Below are positions 32,402 to 43,352 of a stretch of DNA of 64,000 nt, one piece after another. A model generated the notes under the pieces. That model had not been told where the DNA came from and did no database searches. It was given only the letters and a program-made list of their open reading frames with translations. Every line of letters starts with the position of its first letter. The stretch's first letter is position 1. Made by a program: the position numbers and the translations under genes. The DNA is from Musa acuminata AAA Group (taxonomy: Eukaryota > Streptophyta > Magnoliopsida > Zingiberales > Musaceae). The DNA lies in assembly GCF_036884655.1 (NCBI RefSeq), contig NC_088331.1, positions 19,988,001-20,052,000 of the forward strand, written 5' to 3'.

Positions 32402-33976
32402 ATGGCTTACTCCGGCATACATGAGGGTCATTCTATCACACGTCCACCCTTGTTTAATGGGTCGGATTATACTTATTGGAAGACTTGTATGAGGATCTTC
32501 CTCATTTCCATGGATTTCGAGCTTTGGACTATTGTTGAAAACGGATTTCAAAAATCTTCTCTTCCGATGAGCGAATGGAATGAATCGGAGAAGAAGGTTT
32601 TTGCCTTAAATGTAAAGGCTATGAATGCCTTGTTTTGTACATTAGACAAAAATGAATTTAATCGTGTTTCAATTTGTGATTCGGCTTTTGATATTTGGAG
32701 AACTCTCGAGGTCACTCATGAAGGTACTAGCCGAGTGAAAGAGTCCAAAATCAACATCCTTGTGCACTCTTACGAACCTTTCCGAATGAAACCAAGTGAG
32801 TCCATCGGAGACATGTACACCCGGTTTACGGATGTCATCAATGTACTCAAAGCTCTTGGTAAAGATTTTACTAACTTTGAACTAGTAACTAAAATCATAA
32901 GATCCCTCCCTAAAAGTTGGGATCCAAAAGTTACGACCATTCAAGAGGCCAAAGACCTTAAAACATTTCCTCTTGAAGAACTCATTGGGTCTCTAATGAC
33001 CTACGAAATGACATGTCAAGCTCATGACGAGCTCGAGAACCCCCTTCCAAAGAACAGGAAGGATATGGCACTCAAATCACAAGAAGACCACTTGAAAGGA
33101 ACATCAAGTGATGAGGACAGTGACAATGACATTGCACTTTTGACTCAAAAATTTAAAAAATATTTAAGAAAGAACAAATTTAAAAATAATACAAAAAATA
33201 AATTCGAACAAAAGAAGGACCAAGTGATTTGCTATGAATGCAAAAAACCGGGACACTACAAGAACGATTGTCCTCAAGCCAAAAAGAGAACATCAAAGAA
33301 GAAGGCGCTCAAGGCAACATGGGATGATTCAAGCGCGTCCGAAGAAGAGGAGTCCAACACCAAGCAAGTTGCTCATTACGCCCTAATGGCCATCGGAGAA
33401 GAGGTAACAGATTTAATTGATGCAGATTTACCTTATCATGAATTGTTAAATGCTTTCCATGAGTTATTTGATGAATGTAAGATAATTAGTAGAAAATATA
33501 AATTGCTAAAAAAGGAGCATGACAGTCTCACTTGTGATATCGATAAATTAAAAACTGAATATCATGATAGTTTAGCTCCATGTATAAAATGCCATGATCT
33601 AGAATCTCTCCAAAAGGAGAAATTACTACTTAAGGATACCTTGAAGAAATTCGAGGTTGGTAGCAAATCTTTGAACATGATCCTTACAAATAAGGGTCAC
33701 GTCTCTAAAAGAAGTGGAATCGGATTTGTGAGAAGTCCTCACCAAAATCCAACCACCTTCATTAAAGGCCCCGTCTTACATGTTCGGCACCAAAGCAATT
33801 GCAACTTTTGTTGCAACTATGGACATAAAACTTATAAATGTCCATTCAAGAAAATTAGTCCGAACAAACTAATTTGGGTTCCTAAAGGAACCATGATCAA
33901 TTCTATGCAATATGATGAACAAGTTTTTAAGGCACCCAAAAGAAAATGGGTACCTAAAAATAATCCCTTCTTGTAG
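32402..33976 (+). CDS. gag: Sirevirus E Gag, 524 aa, two zinc knuckles
   Basis: Intact Gag starting MAYSGIHEGHSITRPP and ending at the UAG 33974-33976. It has an N-terminal copia gag domain (DYTYWKTCMRIFL, DMYTRFTDVINVL). A basic patch precedes the zinc knuckle CYECKKPGHYKNDC (about residues 277-290), followed by a Ser/Glu acidic stretch. A coiled coil comes next (about 370-440, with KYKLLKKEHDSL and LQKEKLLLKDTLKKF), typical of the enlarged Sirevirus Gag. A second knuckle of the form CX2CX4HX4C, CNFCCNYGHKTYKC, is at about residue 475. The UAG is followed in the same frame by protease, so it separates gag from pol. It is the only full-length two-knuckle Gag in the window. Confidence 0.93.
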   Translation: MAYSGIHEGHSITRPPLFNGSDYTYWKTCMRIFLISMDFELWTIVENGFQKSSLPMSEWNESEKKVFALNVKAMNALFCTLDKNEFNRVSICDSAFDIWRTLEVTHEGTSRVKESKINILVHSYEPFRMKPSESIGDMYTRFTDVINVLKALGKDFTNFELVTKIIRSLPKSWDPKVTTIQEAKDLKTFPLEELIGSLMTYEMTCQAHDELENPLPKNRKDMALKSQEDHLKGTSSDEDSDNDIALLTQKFKKYLRKNKFKNNTKNKFEQKKDQVICYECKKPGHYKNDCPQAKKRTSKKKALKATWDDSSASEEEESNTKQVAHYALMAIGEEVTDLIDADLPYHELLNAFHELFDECKIISRKYKLLKKEHDSLTCDIDKLKTEYHDSLAPCIKCHDLESLQKEKLLLKDTLKKFEVGSKSLNMILTNKGHVSKRSGIGFVRSPHQNPTTFIKGPVLHVRHQSNCNFCCNYGHKTYKCPFKKISPNKLIWVPKGTMINSMQYDEQVFKAPKRKWVPKNNPFL

Positions 33977-36893
33977 AAACATACACCATCACAAGCTAGG
34001 AGCAAGAGATGGTATCTAGATAGTGGATGCTCAAGACATGACTGGAGATCCATCTCATTTCTCTATGCTCACTAGCAAAGAAGAAGGGTACGTCACCTTC
34101 GGAGACAACAACCAAGGCAAAATCATTGGCAAGGGAACCATAGGTAACAAATTAAAATTTTCTATTGATGATGTCTTACTAGTTGATGGATTGAAACATA
34201 ATCTCTTGAGTGTTAGTCAATTATGCGATAAAGGTTATATCGTTAGATTTGAATCAAATGTGTGTATTATTGAAAAACCAAACCATAACATAACTATAAT
34301 TGCATTAAAAGAAAATAATATCTACACCATTAACCTTGATGAACTAAGTAATGAAATATGCTTCTCCGCTTTAAATGATGATGCTTGGCTTTGGCATAGG
34401 AGACTAGGCCACGCAAGCATGAAACTAATATCTAAGATCTTATCTAGAGATTTAGTGCGAGGAATTCCAAATATAAAGTTTATTAAGGACAAAGTATGCG
34501 ATGCATGTAAACTAGGTAAACAAATAAAAACTAGTTTCAAACCAAAAACTTAAATTAGCACCACTAGACCATTACAATTGATTCATTTGGACTTATTTGG
34601 ACCAATTGACACAACAAGTCTAGGGGGAAGCAAATATGCGTTTGTAATTGTGGATGACTATACTAGATACACTTGGACCTATTTCTTAGCTCACAAAAGT
34701 GATTGCTTCAAGTGTTTCTCTAAATTTTGTAAACTCACTCAAAACGAAAAAGGTTTCATGATTTCATCAATTCGGAGTGATCACGGTGGCGAATTTCAAA
34801 ACCGTGACTTTCAAAATTTTTGTGAGGTTAATGGATACAATCACAACTTCTCCACTCCGAGGAATCCCCAACAAAATGGAGTAGTTGAAAGAAAAAATAG
34901 AACCCTACAAGAAATGGCAAGAACTATGTTAAATGAACATAGTTTACCTAAGTATTTTTGGGCCGAAGCCGTAAATACGGCTTGCTACATCATGAATAGA
35001 GTCCTAATAAGACCATCCTTATCAAAAACTCCCTATGAATTATGGAATAACAAAAAACCAAATATTTCCTATTTTAAAGTTTTCGGTTGTAAATGCTTTA
35101 TTTTGAATGAAAGGGATGCCTTAAGAAAATTTGATGCTAAATCCGATGAAGGCATCTTTCTTGGTTACTCTTCCGTTTCTAAGGCTTTTCGGGTTTTTAA
35201 CAAAAGAACCTTAGTAATAGAAGAGTATATTCATGTAGTTTTTAATGAAATTTCTAATTTAAAGAAAAATGATTTTGATGATGATCTTGGTTTTGATAAT
35301 TTGAATTTAAATGAACCCCCTCCTCAAAATAGTAACTTGGATGCACCTTCTTCCGAAATTTCCTTACCCAAGGAATGGAAGTATATAGATGCTCATCCAA
35401 AGGAGCTAATTATAGGAGATACATCAAAAGGGGTTCAAACTAGTTCCTCTTTCAAGGATTTTTGTGCTAACGCCGCCTTCCTTTCTTAAATCGAACCTAA
35501 ATGCATTGACGAGGCCATAAAAGATGATTTTTGGGTTATCGCAATGCAAGAGGAATTGAATCAATTTGAGAGGAATAAGGTATGGAAGCTTGTTCCTAGA
35601 CCTAGTGACCATTTAGTTATTGGTACTAAATGGGTCTTTAGAAACAAGCAAGACGAAAATGGTATCGTGGTTAGAAACAAGGCTAGATTAGTGGCCAAAG
35701 GTTTCAACCAAGAAGAAGGTATCGATTATGAAGAAACCTTCACTCCCGTGGCTCGATTAGAAGCATAAGGATGCTCCTTGCTTATGCTAGTAGTAATAAT
35801 TTTAAACTATTTCAAATGGATGTCAAAAGTGCTTTCTTGAATGGTTTTATTGACTAAGGCTCTCTATGGCTTGAAACAAGCTTATAGAGCTTGGTCTGAT
35901 ACTTTGTTTATTAAACATTTTGAAAATAATTTTATTTTTGTGCAAATTTATGTTGACGATATTATTTTTGGCTCTTCGGATGAATCACTATGTGAATCAT
36001 TTGCCAAATGTATGAGTCATGAATTTAAAATGAGTTTAATGGGTGAATTAACTTTCTTTTTAGGATTACAAATCAAATAACTTAGTGATGGTATATTTCT
36101 TAACCAATCTAAATATACATTAGAACTGTTAAAACGATTTAACATGGATAATTCAAAAGCAATAAACACCCCTATGAGTACTGCGACTAAGTTAGATATG
36201 GATGAAAATAGTGAAAATTTCGATCAAAAAACATATATGGGAATGATAGGTAGTCTACTCTACCTCACCATGACTAGACCGGATATTATGTTTAGTGTAG
36301 GACTTTGCACTAGGTTTCAATCAAATCCTAAATTATCTCATCTTAAAAGTGTTAAAAGAATATTTAGGTATCTTAAAGGAACTCCAAAGTTAGGATTGTG
36401 GTATCCAAAATCTGAAAATTTTGATTTAATAGCTTATGCAGATGCCGATTTTGGCGGATGCAGGATAGATAGAAAAAGTACATCCGGAACATGCCAATTT
36501 TTAGGACATGCACTTGTTTCTTGGACTTCCAAGAAACAAAATTCAATTGCACTATCTACGGCGGAAGCCGAATACATTGCTGCAAGTGCATGCTATGCAC
36601 AAGTTGTTTGGATGAAAAATACATTAGAAGACTATGGAATTCACTTCAAAAATGTTCCCATAAAATGTGATAATACTAGTGTCATATGTCTTACCAAAAA
36701 TCCAATTCAGCACTCTAGAACTAAGCATATCGATATTAGGCATCATTTCATACGCGATCATGTCCTTAACAATAATGTTGTTTTAGAATTTATTGACACA
36801 AAGCATCAATTGGCAGATATTTTTACAAAAGCCTTAAATGAAGACCAATTTGAATTTATTAGAAAGGAACTAGGCATGTTAAATTGTCCCTAA
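33977..36893 (+). pseudogene. pol: Sirevirus E Pol, disrupted
   Basis: Directly after the UAG the frame encodes [21 protein letters not shown] (protease, DSG). A 2-bp loss at about 34042 then shifts the frame. Integrase follows ([37 protein letters not shown]), with TAA codons at 34551-34553 and 35487-35489 at Gln positions. RT starts at 35544, has a 1-bp loss at about 35763, and lacks about 71 bp and about 50 bp relative to J (near 35850 and 35890). The YVDD is still present at 35949-35960. RNase H (36144-36893) is open, with YADADFGG and LADIFTKAL. It is inactive now. Confidence 0.9.
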
Positions 36894-37417
36894 AAATAAG
36901 CTTGTTTGAATATATTTTTTGAAAAATGTCTCATCCTTTTCCGTTCTTCTATGAATTTGACTTCATCACTCTCATTCGATTCAAGATGATATACTGAAGT
37001 ACAACTCATTATCTTAACCTATCTTGAGTCAAACACCTTAAAAAAAAAAAAAAAAAAATCAATGCAGCACGCCGGCGGTGGCACCGCCAGAACCGACGGT
37101 AGCACCGCTTGAGCGCTCGGGCGCCAGGCGGTGGCACCGCTCGGTTTGGCGGTGGCACTGCCTGAGACACCCTATAAATCCCAAATGGTTAGGGCCGGCG
37201 GTGACACCGCCCCCAACCCGTGGAACCCTTGCTCCAACTCTCCCAAACTCTCTCAATCCCTCATTCTAACTTCTACAAACCTTAGAGAAGGATTCTTGTT
37301 GGTCCAAACTCTCCATCATCCAAGAAACACTCCATAAGGTAAAATCTTCCCTTCCCCTTGTTCTTGTTTTACCTACTCATTACAATTCCATATTTCTCTT
37401 ATCATATTGTCTAGACA
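36894..37417 (+). promoter_or_regulatory. Internal promoter-like region upstream of E's third ORF
   Basis: After pol comes a 19-A run (37040-37058). GC-rich repeats follow that copy the LTR U3 motif, including a perfect GGCGGTGGCACCGCC at 37074-37088 and weaker copies to about 37165. A TATA-like CCTATAAATCCC follows (TATAAAT at 37173-37179). Further on, AAG/GTAAAATC at about 37338 and TTGTCTAG/ACAATGG before the ATG fit a short 5' UTR intron of about 75 bp. That arrangement repeats U3 and the TATA box of the same element's LTR. Confidence 0.6.
37173..37179 (+). promoter_or_regulatory. Internal TATA box for third ORF of E
   Basis: TATAAAT, 245 bp upstream of the ATG and just downstream of U3-like inverted repeats. 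Confidence 0.55.
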
Positions 37418-38532
37418 ATGGCTCCTAAGAGATCAAAAGGGAAAAGGATTGAAGGAGATTCATATGACCACAATCGTTTTAGATCCAAAGAAGACGCCCT
37501 TAGGTTTCCAAATTTTGAAACAAGATATATCCATAAGGGTAAACACGTTGATCTCGATGAACTAGGAGACTTAGAACCCATTAGGTGGTTTGCTCATCTA
37601 GAGGCCCTACCTCTCTTACAAATAGATGAACCAATTTATCCTAGATTAGTTAGGCTCTTTTATGCAAACCTATGGGTAGATAACGATAGCCTAAGTACTT
37701 ACATTTTAGGAACAAAAATTAGGATTTCTGATAATTCTATTTGTGAACTAATTGGAATCACTGAAAAAGATAGGGGCTGCTATTTTAGAGGAAAATGGGA
37801 TGTTAATATAATAGGAGCAACTTATACCGAAGCTATCGAAACTATTTTTGCAAACTCGAACCTCGGAATAATACCCAAGAGTTGCGAACACTTACTACCT
37901 TTCAACTCTAAGATTCTTCATCATATCATGACAAGCATACTATTCCCTGAGCAATATCATCTTGATGAAATGAGTCTAATAGAGATAAGCACTATGTATT
38001 GGATTATGACCGGTCAACATAACTGTTTTGGATACTCAATACGGCAACACATGTAGGACATCACAGCTAAAGATATTATGTTGCCATATGTGGGTTAATC
38101 ACTAGATTTCTTCGTGCCTATGACATTTGCATCCCACCCGATGAAGAAACAATTCAAAGTGATAGATATAACATCATTAATAAAAATCTACTAAAGAGAC
38201 TTAGGTGCACATTTAACAATGGAATATGGGTAAGGCTATCTAGAAGGATTGATCCTATTCCTCCACCAGTAGAACAACCAGAAACACCAATTTTTAGGGG
38301 AAATGAATCTCCTCCTCCTAGTCCCTTTGGTGCAGCACCTTCAGCTCCTGTTTCATCCTCTGAAGGACTCATTATGGCAGAACTATCTCAGATCAAATTC
38401 CAACAAGACCAACTCAAATCACAGCAAGAACAAATTCAACTCCAGCAAATTGAAATTTTGAAGGAACTACGACAACTAAATCAAAAAATAGATGTTATGT
38501 ATCAGCACTATGGATTACCTCCTAAGGATTGA
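37418..38532 (+). pseudogene. Third ORF of Sirevirus E (plant transposon-associated protein, env position)
   Basis: It starts MAPKRSKGKRIEG. The first 212 codons are open, with YPRLVRLFYANLWV, TKIRISDNSICELIGI and ILFPEQYHLDEMSLIEI. This pattern I recall from the plant protein family often labelled putative plant transposon protein. A TAG at 38054-38056 and a one-base shift near 38093 interrupt it. The rest reads LITRFLRAYDICIPPDEE, then a Pro-rich linker and a Gln-rich coiled coil (SQIKFQQDQLKSQQEQ) ending YGLPPKD at 38529. It occupies the place of the env-like ORF of other Sireviruses, but I see no signal peptide or membrane segment, so I do not call it an envelope. Function is unknown. Confidence 0.75.
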
Positions 38533-39493
38533 TGTATCTTTTTATTCTGTTATGTTTACTCTTAATCTCAAGTTCCAAGCTGGTCATCTTTTGAACGAAA
38601 ACTGAACCTTCTTTTTAAATATATTTTTAAATTCTGGATATATGCTTCTGGATGAATGCTGACTTTTCCTTTTAAGATGAATTTTGGATAAGTATTTTTG
38701 GCAAATTTGAATGATTAATCTTAATGCTGTAATGATTTTATGATATTTTGTGCATCTCAAAATTAATTTTGATGGCTTGATTATGAGTTTCAAGTTGACG
38801 AATTGAATTTGAATGGATTTGTATTCGAAGTATGATCTTGACTTATTGGAGTTACTACGTGAAAATTTTTTTTACATCACTATCTCTTCCTTGTACATCT
38901 ACAATTTTTGTTATTTATCGAAAGAAGAGATTTGATAAAATAAATGAATGCTGAATTTTCCTTTAAGATGAATTTAGCATACTTAATTTTGAATGATAAA
39001 TTTTTCTGATCAATGCTAAATTCCTGATGTTATAGTCACAAATTATGTGCTTCAAGTCTCATTTCCTTTTTGTTGATGACAAAGGGGGAGAAAAGTGATG
39101 ACTTGTATCATTTTAATAGCATGACTTATATGAATTGCAAAAGCTTGTGTGATATGAATGTCTTATATGCCTTGCAAAATCTTTGAGAATATCGCAAGAT
39201 CGATTGATCATATTGAAAGCATGTCTAACATGTATATCATGAAATTCATGTTGAAAATCTTTATCTCCTGTCGTAGTAAAAATTGTATCTTATCATTCGA
39301 CTTGAAAATAATTTTCATCGAAGTTTCGCATTTACTTATGCTCAATGAGAATAACGATAAGTTCTACGGTTAGAACTTATCGGTTTAATGCTTGAATTCA
39401 ATGGGATAGAATTCAAGTGTTTTTACCTTCTCATAATATGGCATATAGATAGGGGGAGTTATGTTTAACTCCGTCATCAATTGATTGTCATCA
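38533..39493 (+). other. Sirevirus E 3' noncoding region
   Basis: AT-rich, no gene. It contains an extra polypurine motif GATGACAAAGGGGGAGAA at about 39075-39092 and GATAGGGGGAGTT at about 39450, ahead of the true tract. Confidence 0.8.
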
Positions 39494-39509
39494 TCAAAAA
39501 GGGGGAGAT
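39494..39509 (+). other. Polypurine tract of E
   Basis: TCAAAAAGGGGGAGAT against the 3' LTR. Confidence 0.9.
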
Positions 39510-40760
39510 TGTTGAATCTCGGATTTTGATGATAAAATCAATTGATTGGTTAATTAATCTAATCCATATTATTGAGTTAAGTGTGCAGGATTTACTACGA
39601 TAACCAAAAAACACAAAGCAAGAATACCGGAGTCAAGTTCGATGGACGTTTAAGAGTCCGAAGAATCGTCGGAGATGCTGCCGGAACCATCCGAGAAGAA
39701 ATCAGGAACCTGTCGGAATATTCGGAAGTTCGCCAAAGAGATCGTCGGAGGTTCACAGAGATCACCGAGAAGGCTCGGCTACTCGTTAAAGTCATCACAA
39801 GATCGGGAGCTTGTTGGGAGTCCGTCGGAAGAAGTTTGTCGGAAAGCTCGCCGGAACAAGACTCAACGTTCGCGATTGAAAACTTGCTTAGGATGTTTTT
39901 TTTATTATGTAGTTCACTTGTAATTAGGATTAGGATTAAGAAATAATCCTATATCCTGGTTAGGGGTCAATTGGGCCCAAAATTAGACTTGGTTTGGGCT
40001 AAATTTGAAGCCCAACCAGTGAACCGGAGGGTCAGGCGGTGGCACCGCCCAGCACCCGAGAGCCAGGCGATGGCATCGCCTGGGCTGGGCGGTGGCACCG
40101 CCTGGCTGGGTGGTGGCACCGCCCGTCCACTGTCAGTGTCTAACACTGACAGGAGGTGCCACCGCCAGCATCGGGAACCCAAAGAGAATTCAAATTTTGG
40201 AGCCCAAATTTAAATCCTCTTGAGGCCTATAAATACCACTCAAATCTCAGCTGAGATTACAACTTTTTGAGCAGCAATTGTTTGAGAGAAAGCTCTTAGA
40301 AAAGTCTTTGCTAGTCTTGATTTCAATTTGCTAGTGTTCACCTCCTTCTTTCTTGCTGAAAATCTGTAAGAGAGTGAACCGCTTGTAAAAAGTTGTAAGA
40401 GGGGTATTTACCCTTCCTCTTCAAGAGATTTGCTAGTGGAAGGTGGGAGCCTCATCGAAGAGGGGCCTCGCAAGTGGATGTAGGTCATTTGACCGAACCA
40501 TTGTAAAATCGGCGTGATCTCTGGTTTGCATTTACTTATTGTCATTTACATTACTGCAAACCATTTGCACTTTAATGCTCTACTTCTTTGTCTCTGTCTT
40601 ACTTATCTCTTCAAGTTAAAACGCAATCGAAACGGTTTCAAACGAAAATGTTACTTTTATCGTACGAAGTTTCCGAAAGTGTTTAAATCGTCAAAAGTTT
40701 ATCACACTTTACCGCTGCACTAATTCACACCCCCCTCTTAGTGCCGCTCTAATCCTAACA
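39510..40760 (+). repeat. 3' LTR of Sirevirus E (1,251 bp)
   Basis: TGTTGAATCTCGG...AATCCTAACA, with a TATA box at 40228-40235 and U3 inverted repeats at about 40030-40165. Confidence 0.93.
40228..40235 (+). promoter_or_regulatory. LTR TATA box (E, 3' LTR)
   Basis: TATAAATA, same context as the 5' LTR. Confidence 0.75.
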
Positions 40761-42033
40761 CCATTTAATTCTGAGCATGGCTTCATGATCATCAAGAGGG
40801 AGGAGGAAGAAATATACAATTATCTCTTGGTCCTGCAGCAACAGTTTCACTCGCGGGCGCCTACGATCATACTTCAAAATCCGTCCGTCGGTGACCTTAA
40901 CATCAAACATTCTGCAATTCTTGATAGGTAATGCCATCCGGATAGCAACCTACTATTTAGGAAGTTATTAGTACTACGCGTGTTGATGAGAACAATGATC
41001 GGTTGTTGTTTGAGAAGGCCTCCAACTTTCATCATTTATGGGTTTGAGTAGCCGACTAATGCATATACCGTAACTTCGGTCGATTGTGGCTCTTCTTCTG
41101 TATCTTTTTCTTCATGTTCAAGGCTCTCTTCTAGATATTTAATGACGTCTTCTTCTACTGGTTCAATCATAAGAAGTCTTTATTTACTACAGCGATGCTC
41201 ACGGCTCCATGGCTCATTGCAATGCCAACATAACCCCTTCGCATATCGCTCCCGAAGCTCTTCTCTTATCAACCTTTTTAGTGTAGGGAACCAGTCGATA
41301 GTAGGGGGGGCTGAATGCTTCAGTATTGCTAGTTGAGGAGTGACCCTAGTCTTCCGAGCTTCATGGTTCAATCGCTCCTCTTGATGTCGTGCGAAAGAGA
41401 TGGCTACCATAAGCATGTACGGCTATCGCGCTTTAACTTCTCCTCGGATCTCCGGCCTCAAGCCCTCAATGAAGGTCCCCAATAGCTATTTTTGAGACCA
41501 ATCATGAGTTTGATTAGATAACCTTTCAAACCTGGTTCGGTACTCCTGAATGGTGGAGGTTTGTCGGATCTTTGCTAGTTGTCCATCAATGTTCTCGTAA
41601 TCGGTTGGTCTGAAGTAGATCAGTAGTCCTTCTTTGAATTATCGCCATGAAAGGACTCCATAAGTGTGTTCAAATCAGTCAAACCACTGTATGGCATCCT
41701 CTTCAAGATGTATAGCTGTAATTTTCACCATAGATGCGTCCGTGATTTTGTGGTACTGAAAATATCGCTCTGTGCGTGAGATCCATCCAATCGGGTCTCC
41801 TTCTTCCCATTTAGGGAAGTCCACTCTCATGCATGGATAGTTGGGACCAGTCATAGAGCCTCCCCTCTATTAGAAGTCATATCTTTGGGCTTAGTGCGAT
41901 TGGTTAGTGCTCTCTCACTGAGTTCGATAAAGAGAGTCCGAATCTTATCCTCCATTCGGGCCTCGAAGGCTTCGAATTTAGCTTTGATTACTTCCTCAGA
42001 TGCTATAGTATATGCTTTCAAATCTGTGATGTT
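40761..42033 (-). pseudogene. gag: Gypsy A Gag and protease remnant
   Basis: On the minus strand the gag core (WEEGDPIGWIS), the AISFARHQEERLNHEARKT segment, the knuckle CWHCNEPWSREHRC and the protease follow in order with several stops. The protease active site has decayed from DTGS to NTRS (about 40968-40990), which would kill it. It continues from the first 11 codons at 49705-49737, from which element F separates it, and is cut by E at 40761. Confidence 0.85.
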
Positions 42034-42895
42034 AGGATTGTTGAATCTCGTATTTTGATGATGAAACTACTTGATATATGTTTATGATTTAATCTGCGTT
42101 TTGAGTGACGCAGGATGCTTCGATCAGGATGAGACAATTAAAGCAGGAAAATCATGTTGTGCCGAAGGAACATGTCAGAAGATTGGACGTCGGGCCGGTG
42201 GATCGGTCGACGTATCGACAGAAGGCTTCGGGCCGTGGACTCGGGCATCGGGCCAAGAAGAGCGGGTATTGTGCCAAGGATATCGGAGTTGCGGAGTCGA
42301 CTGGCCGATTGGGCAATAGGTTGCAGAAGAGGACGATGCGCCGAAGAATCGGACGAAGCGTCGAGGGACCAATGACATGTCGGACAACTTGGTTAATTGC
42401 TTAGGATTAATTGTCTCGATCGAAGTTTTGTTTTGTTGTGCAGGATTAACTACGATGAAAGTTAGACAAGCAGCAGGAGTTGCGCCGGAGTCAAGTTCAT
42501 GATCACGTTGGGAGTTCGAGAGTTCGACGGAAGTTCGGACGGTCGTCGGAGGTTCTGCGAGAACAGATCCGAGAAGTCCAGAAGCTTGCCAAGCGAAGCT
42601 CGTCGGAACTTGCCAAGTGGATCTTCGCAAAGTCCAGGAGTTTGTCGGAAGTCCGCAGGAGCATCACCGAGGGTTCATCGGATGATCGACGGAAGTTCGC
42701 CGGAAACTCGCCGGAAGAAGCGATTGATGTACCGAAGCAAAGCTGCAGAAATTGTCTTAGATTTAATCGTAGTTAGCACGGTGATTAAGTTAGAAATGGG
42801 AGGTGATCCCATTAGCTTAATCCTGGGGCAATTGGGCCCCTGAAGAACTCAAGTTGGGTCGAATGGTTCAACCCATTCGAACCCAAGTAGCTGTG

Positions 42896-43285
42896 GGAGG
42901 TGCAACCGCCCAGGCAGGGAGGTAGCACCGCCCAGGCTAAGTCTCCCAGCGAGACTGGGCAGTGCAACCGCTCCAGCCAGGCGGTGCAACCGCCCAGGGC
43001 TTAGTCTCCAAGCGAGACTGGGCGGTGCAACCTCCTCTGTCAAGAGGTAGCACCGCCAGAGATCAAGTTCCGAGCTCTGCCAAGAGGTGCAACCACCGAG
43101 CTCGGTCTTCGAGCTCTGGCAGAGAGGTGCAACCTCTTTGGACAGGTGATGCATCGCCTGAGCTCGGTCTTCGAGCTCTGGCAGAAAGGTGCAACCACCC
43201 CTGACAGAGAGGTGCATCCGCCTGAGCTCAGTCTTCGAGCTCTGCCAAGCGGTGCAACCTCTCCAGTCAAGAGGTGCAACCGCCT
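42896..43285 (+). repeat. U3 GC-rich inverted-repeat cluster (element F)
   Basis: Degenerate units of about 40-60 bp built on GGCGGTGCAACCGCC and CGAGCTCTGGCAGAGAGG. Most copies are self-complementary 6-bp arms around GCA. Equivalent clusters lie in all Sirevirus-like LTRs here. Confidence 0.85.
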
Positions 43286-43286
43286 G

Positions 43287-43304
43287 ATCCCGGAATTCCG
43301 GGAT
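43287..43304. promoter_or_regulatory. Perfect 18-bp palindrome in F U3
   Basis: ATCCCGGAATTCCGGGAT, 40 bp before the TATA box; identical in element 1. Confidence 0.85.
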
Positions 43305-43344
43305 TTGATGGTTTTGAGCTCGAATTTTGAATTGGGTTGGGGCC

Positions 43345-43352
43345 TATAAATA
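43345..43352 (+). promoter_or_regulatory. LTR TATA box (F, 5' LTR)
   Basis: TATAAATA in GGGGCCTATAAATACCCC, the promoter of the F genomic RNA. Confidence 0.82.

Larger units (their letters stand above)
31119..40760 (+). mobile_element. Sirevirus E with a third ORF
   Basis: 9,642 bp, target duplication ccatt (31114-31118, 40761-40765). LTRs are 31119-32349 and 39510-40760. It has gag, broken pol, a third ORF behind its own promoter-like region, noncoding sequence with extra polypurine motifs, and a polypurine tract. The LTR is a separate subfamily from J/D/F and lacks the 18-bp minisatellite. It interrupts gypsy A in the protease-RT region. Confidence 0.94.

Noticed and set aside
37418..38532. 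Calling the third ORF of E an envelope gene
   Set aside because: I see no signal peptide, membrane segment or glycoprotein pattern; only the position matches.
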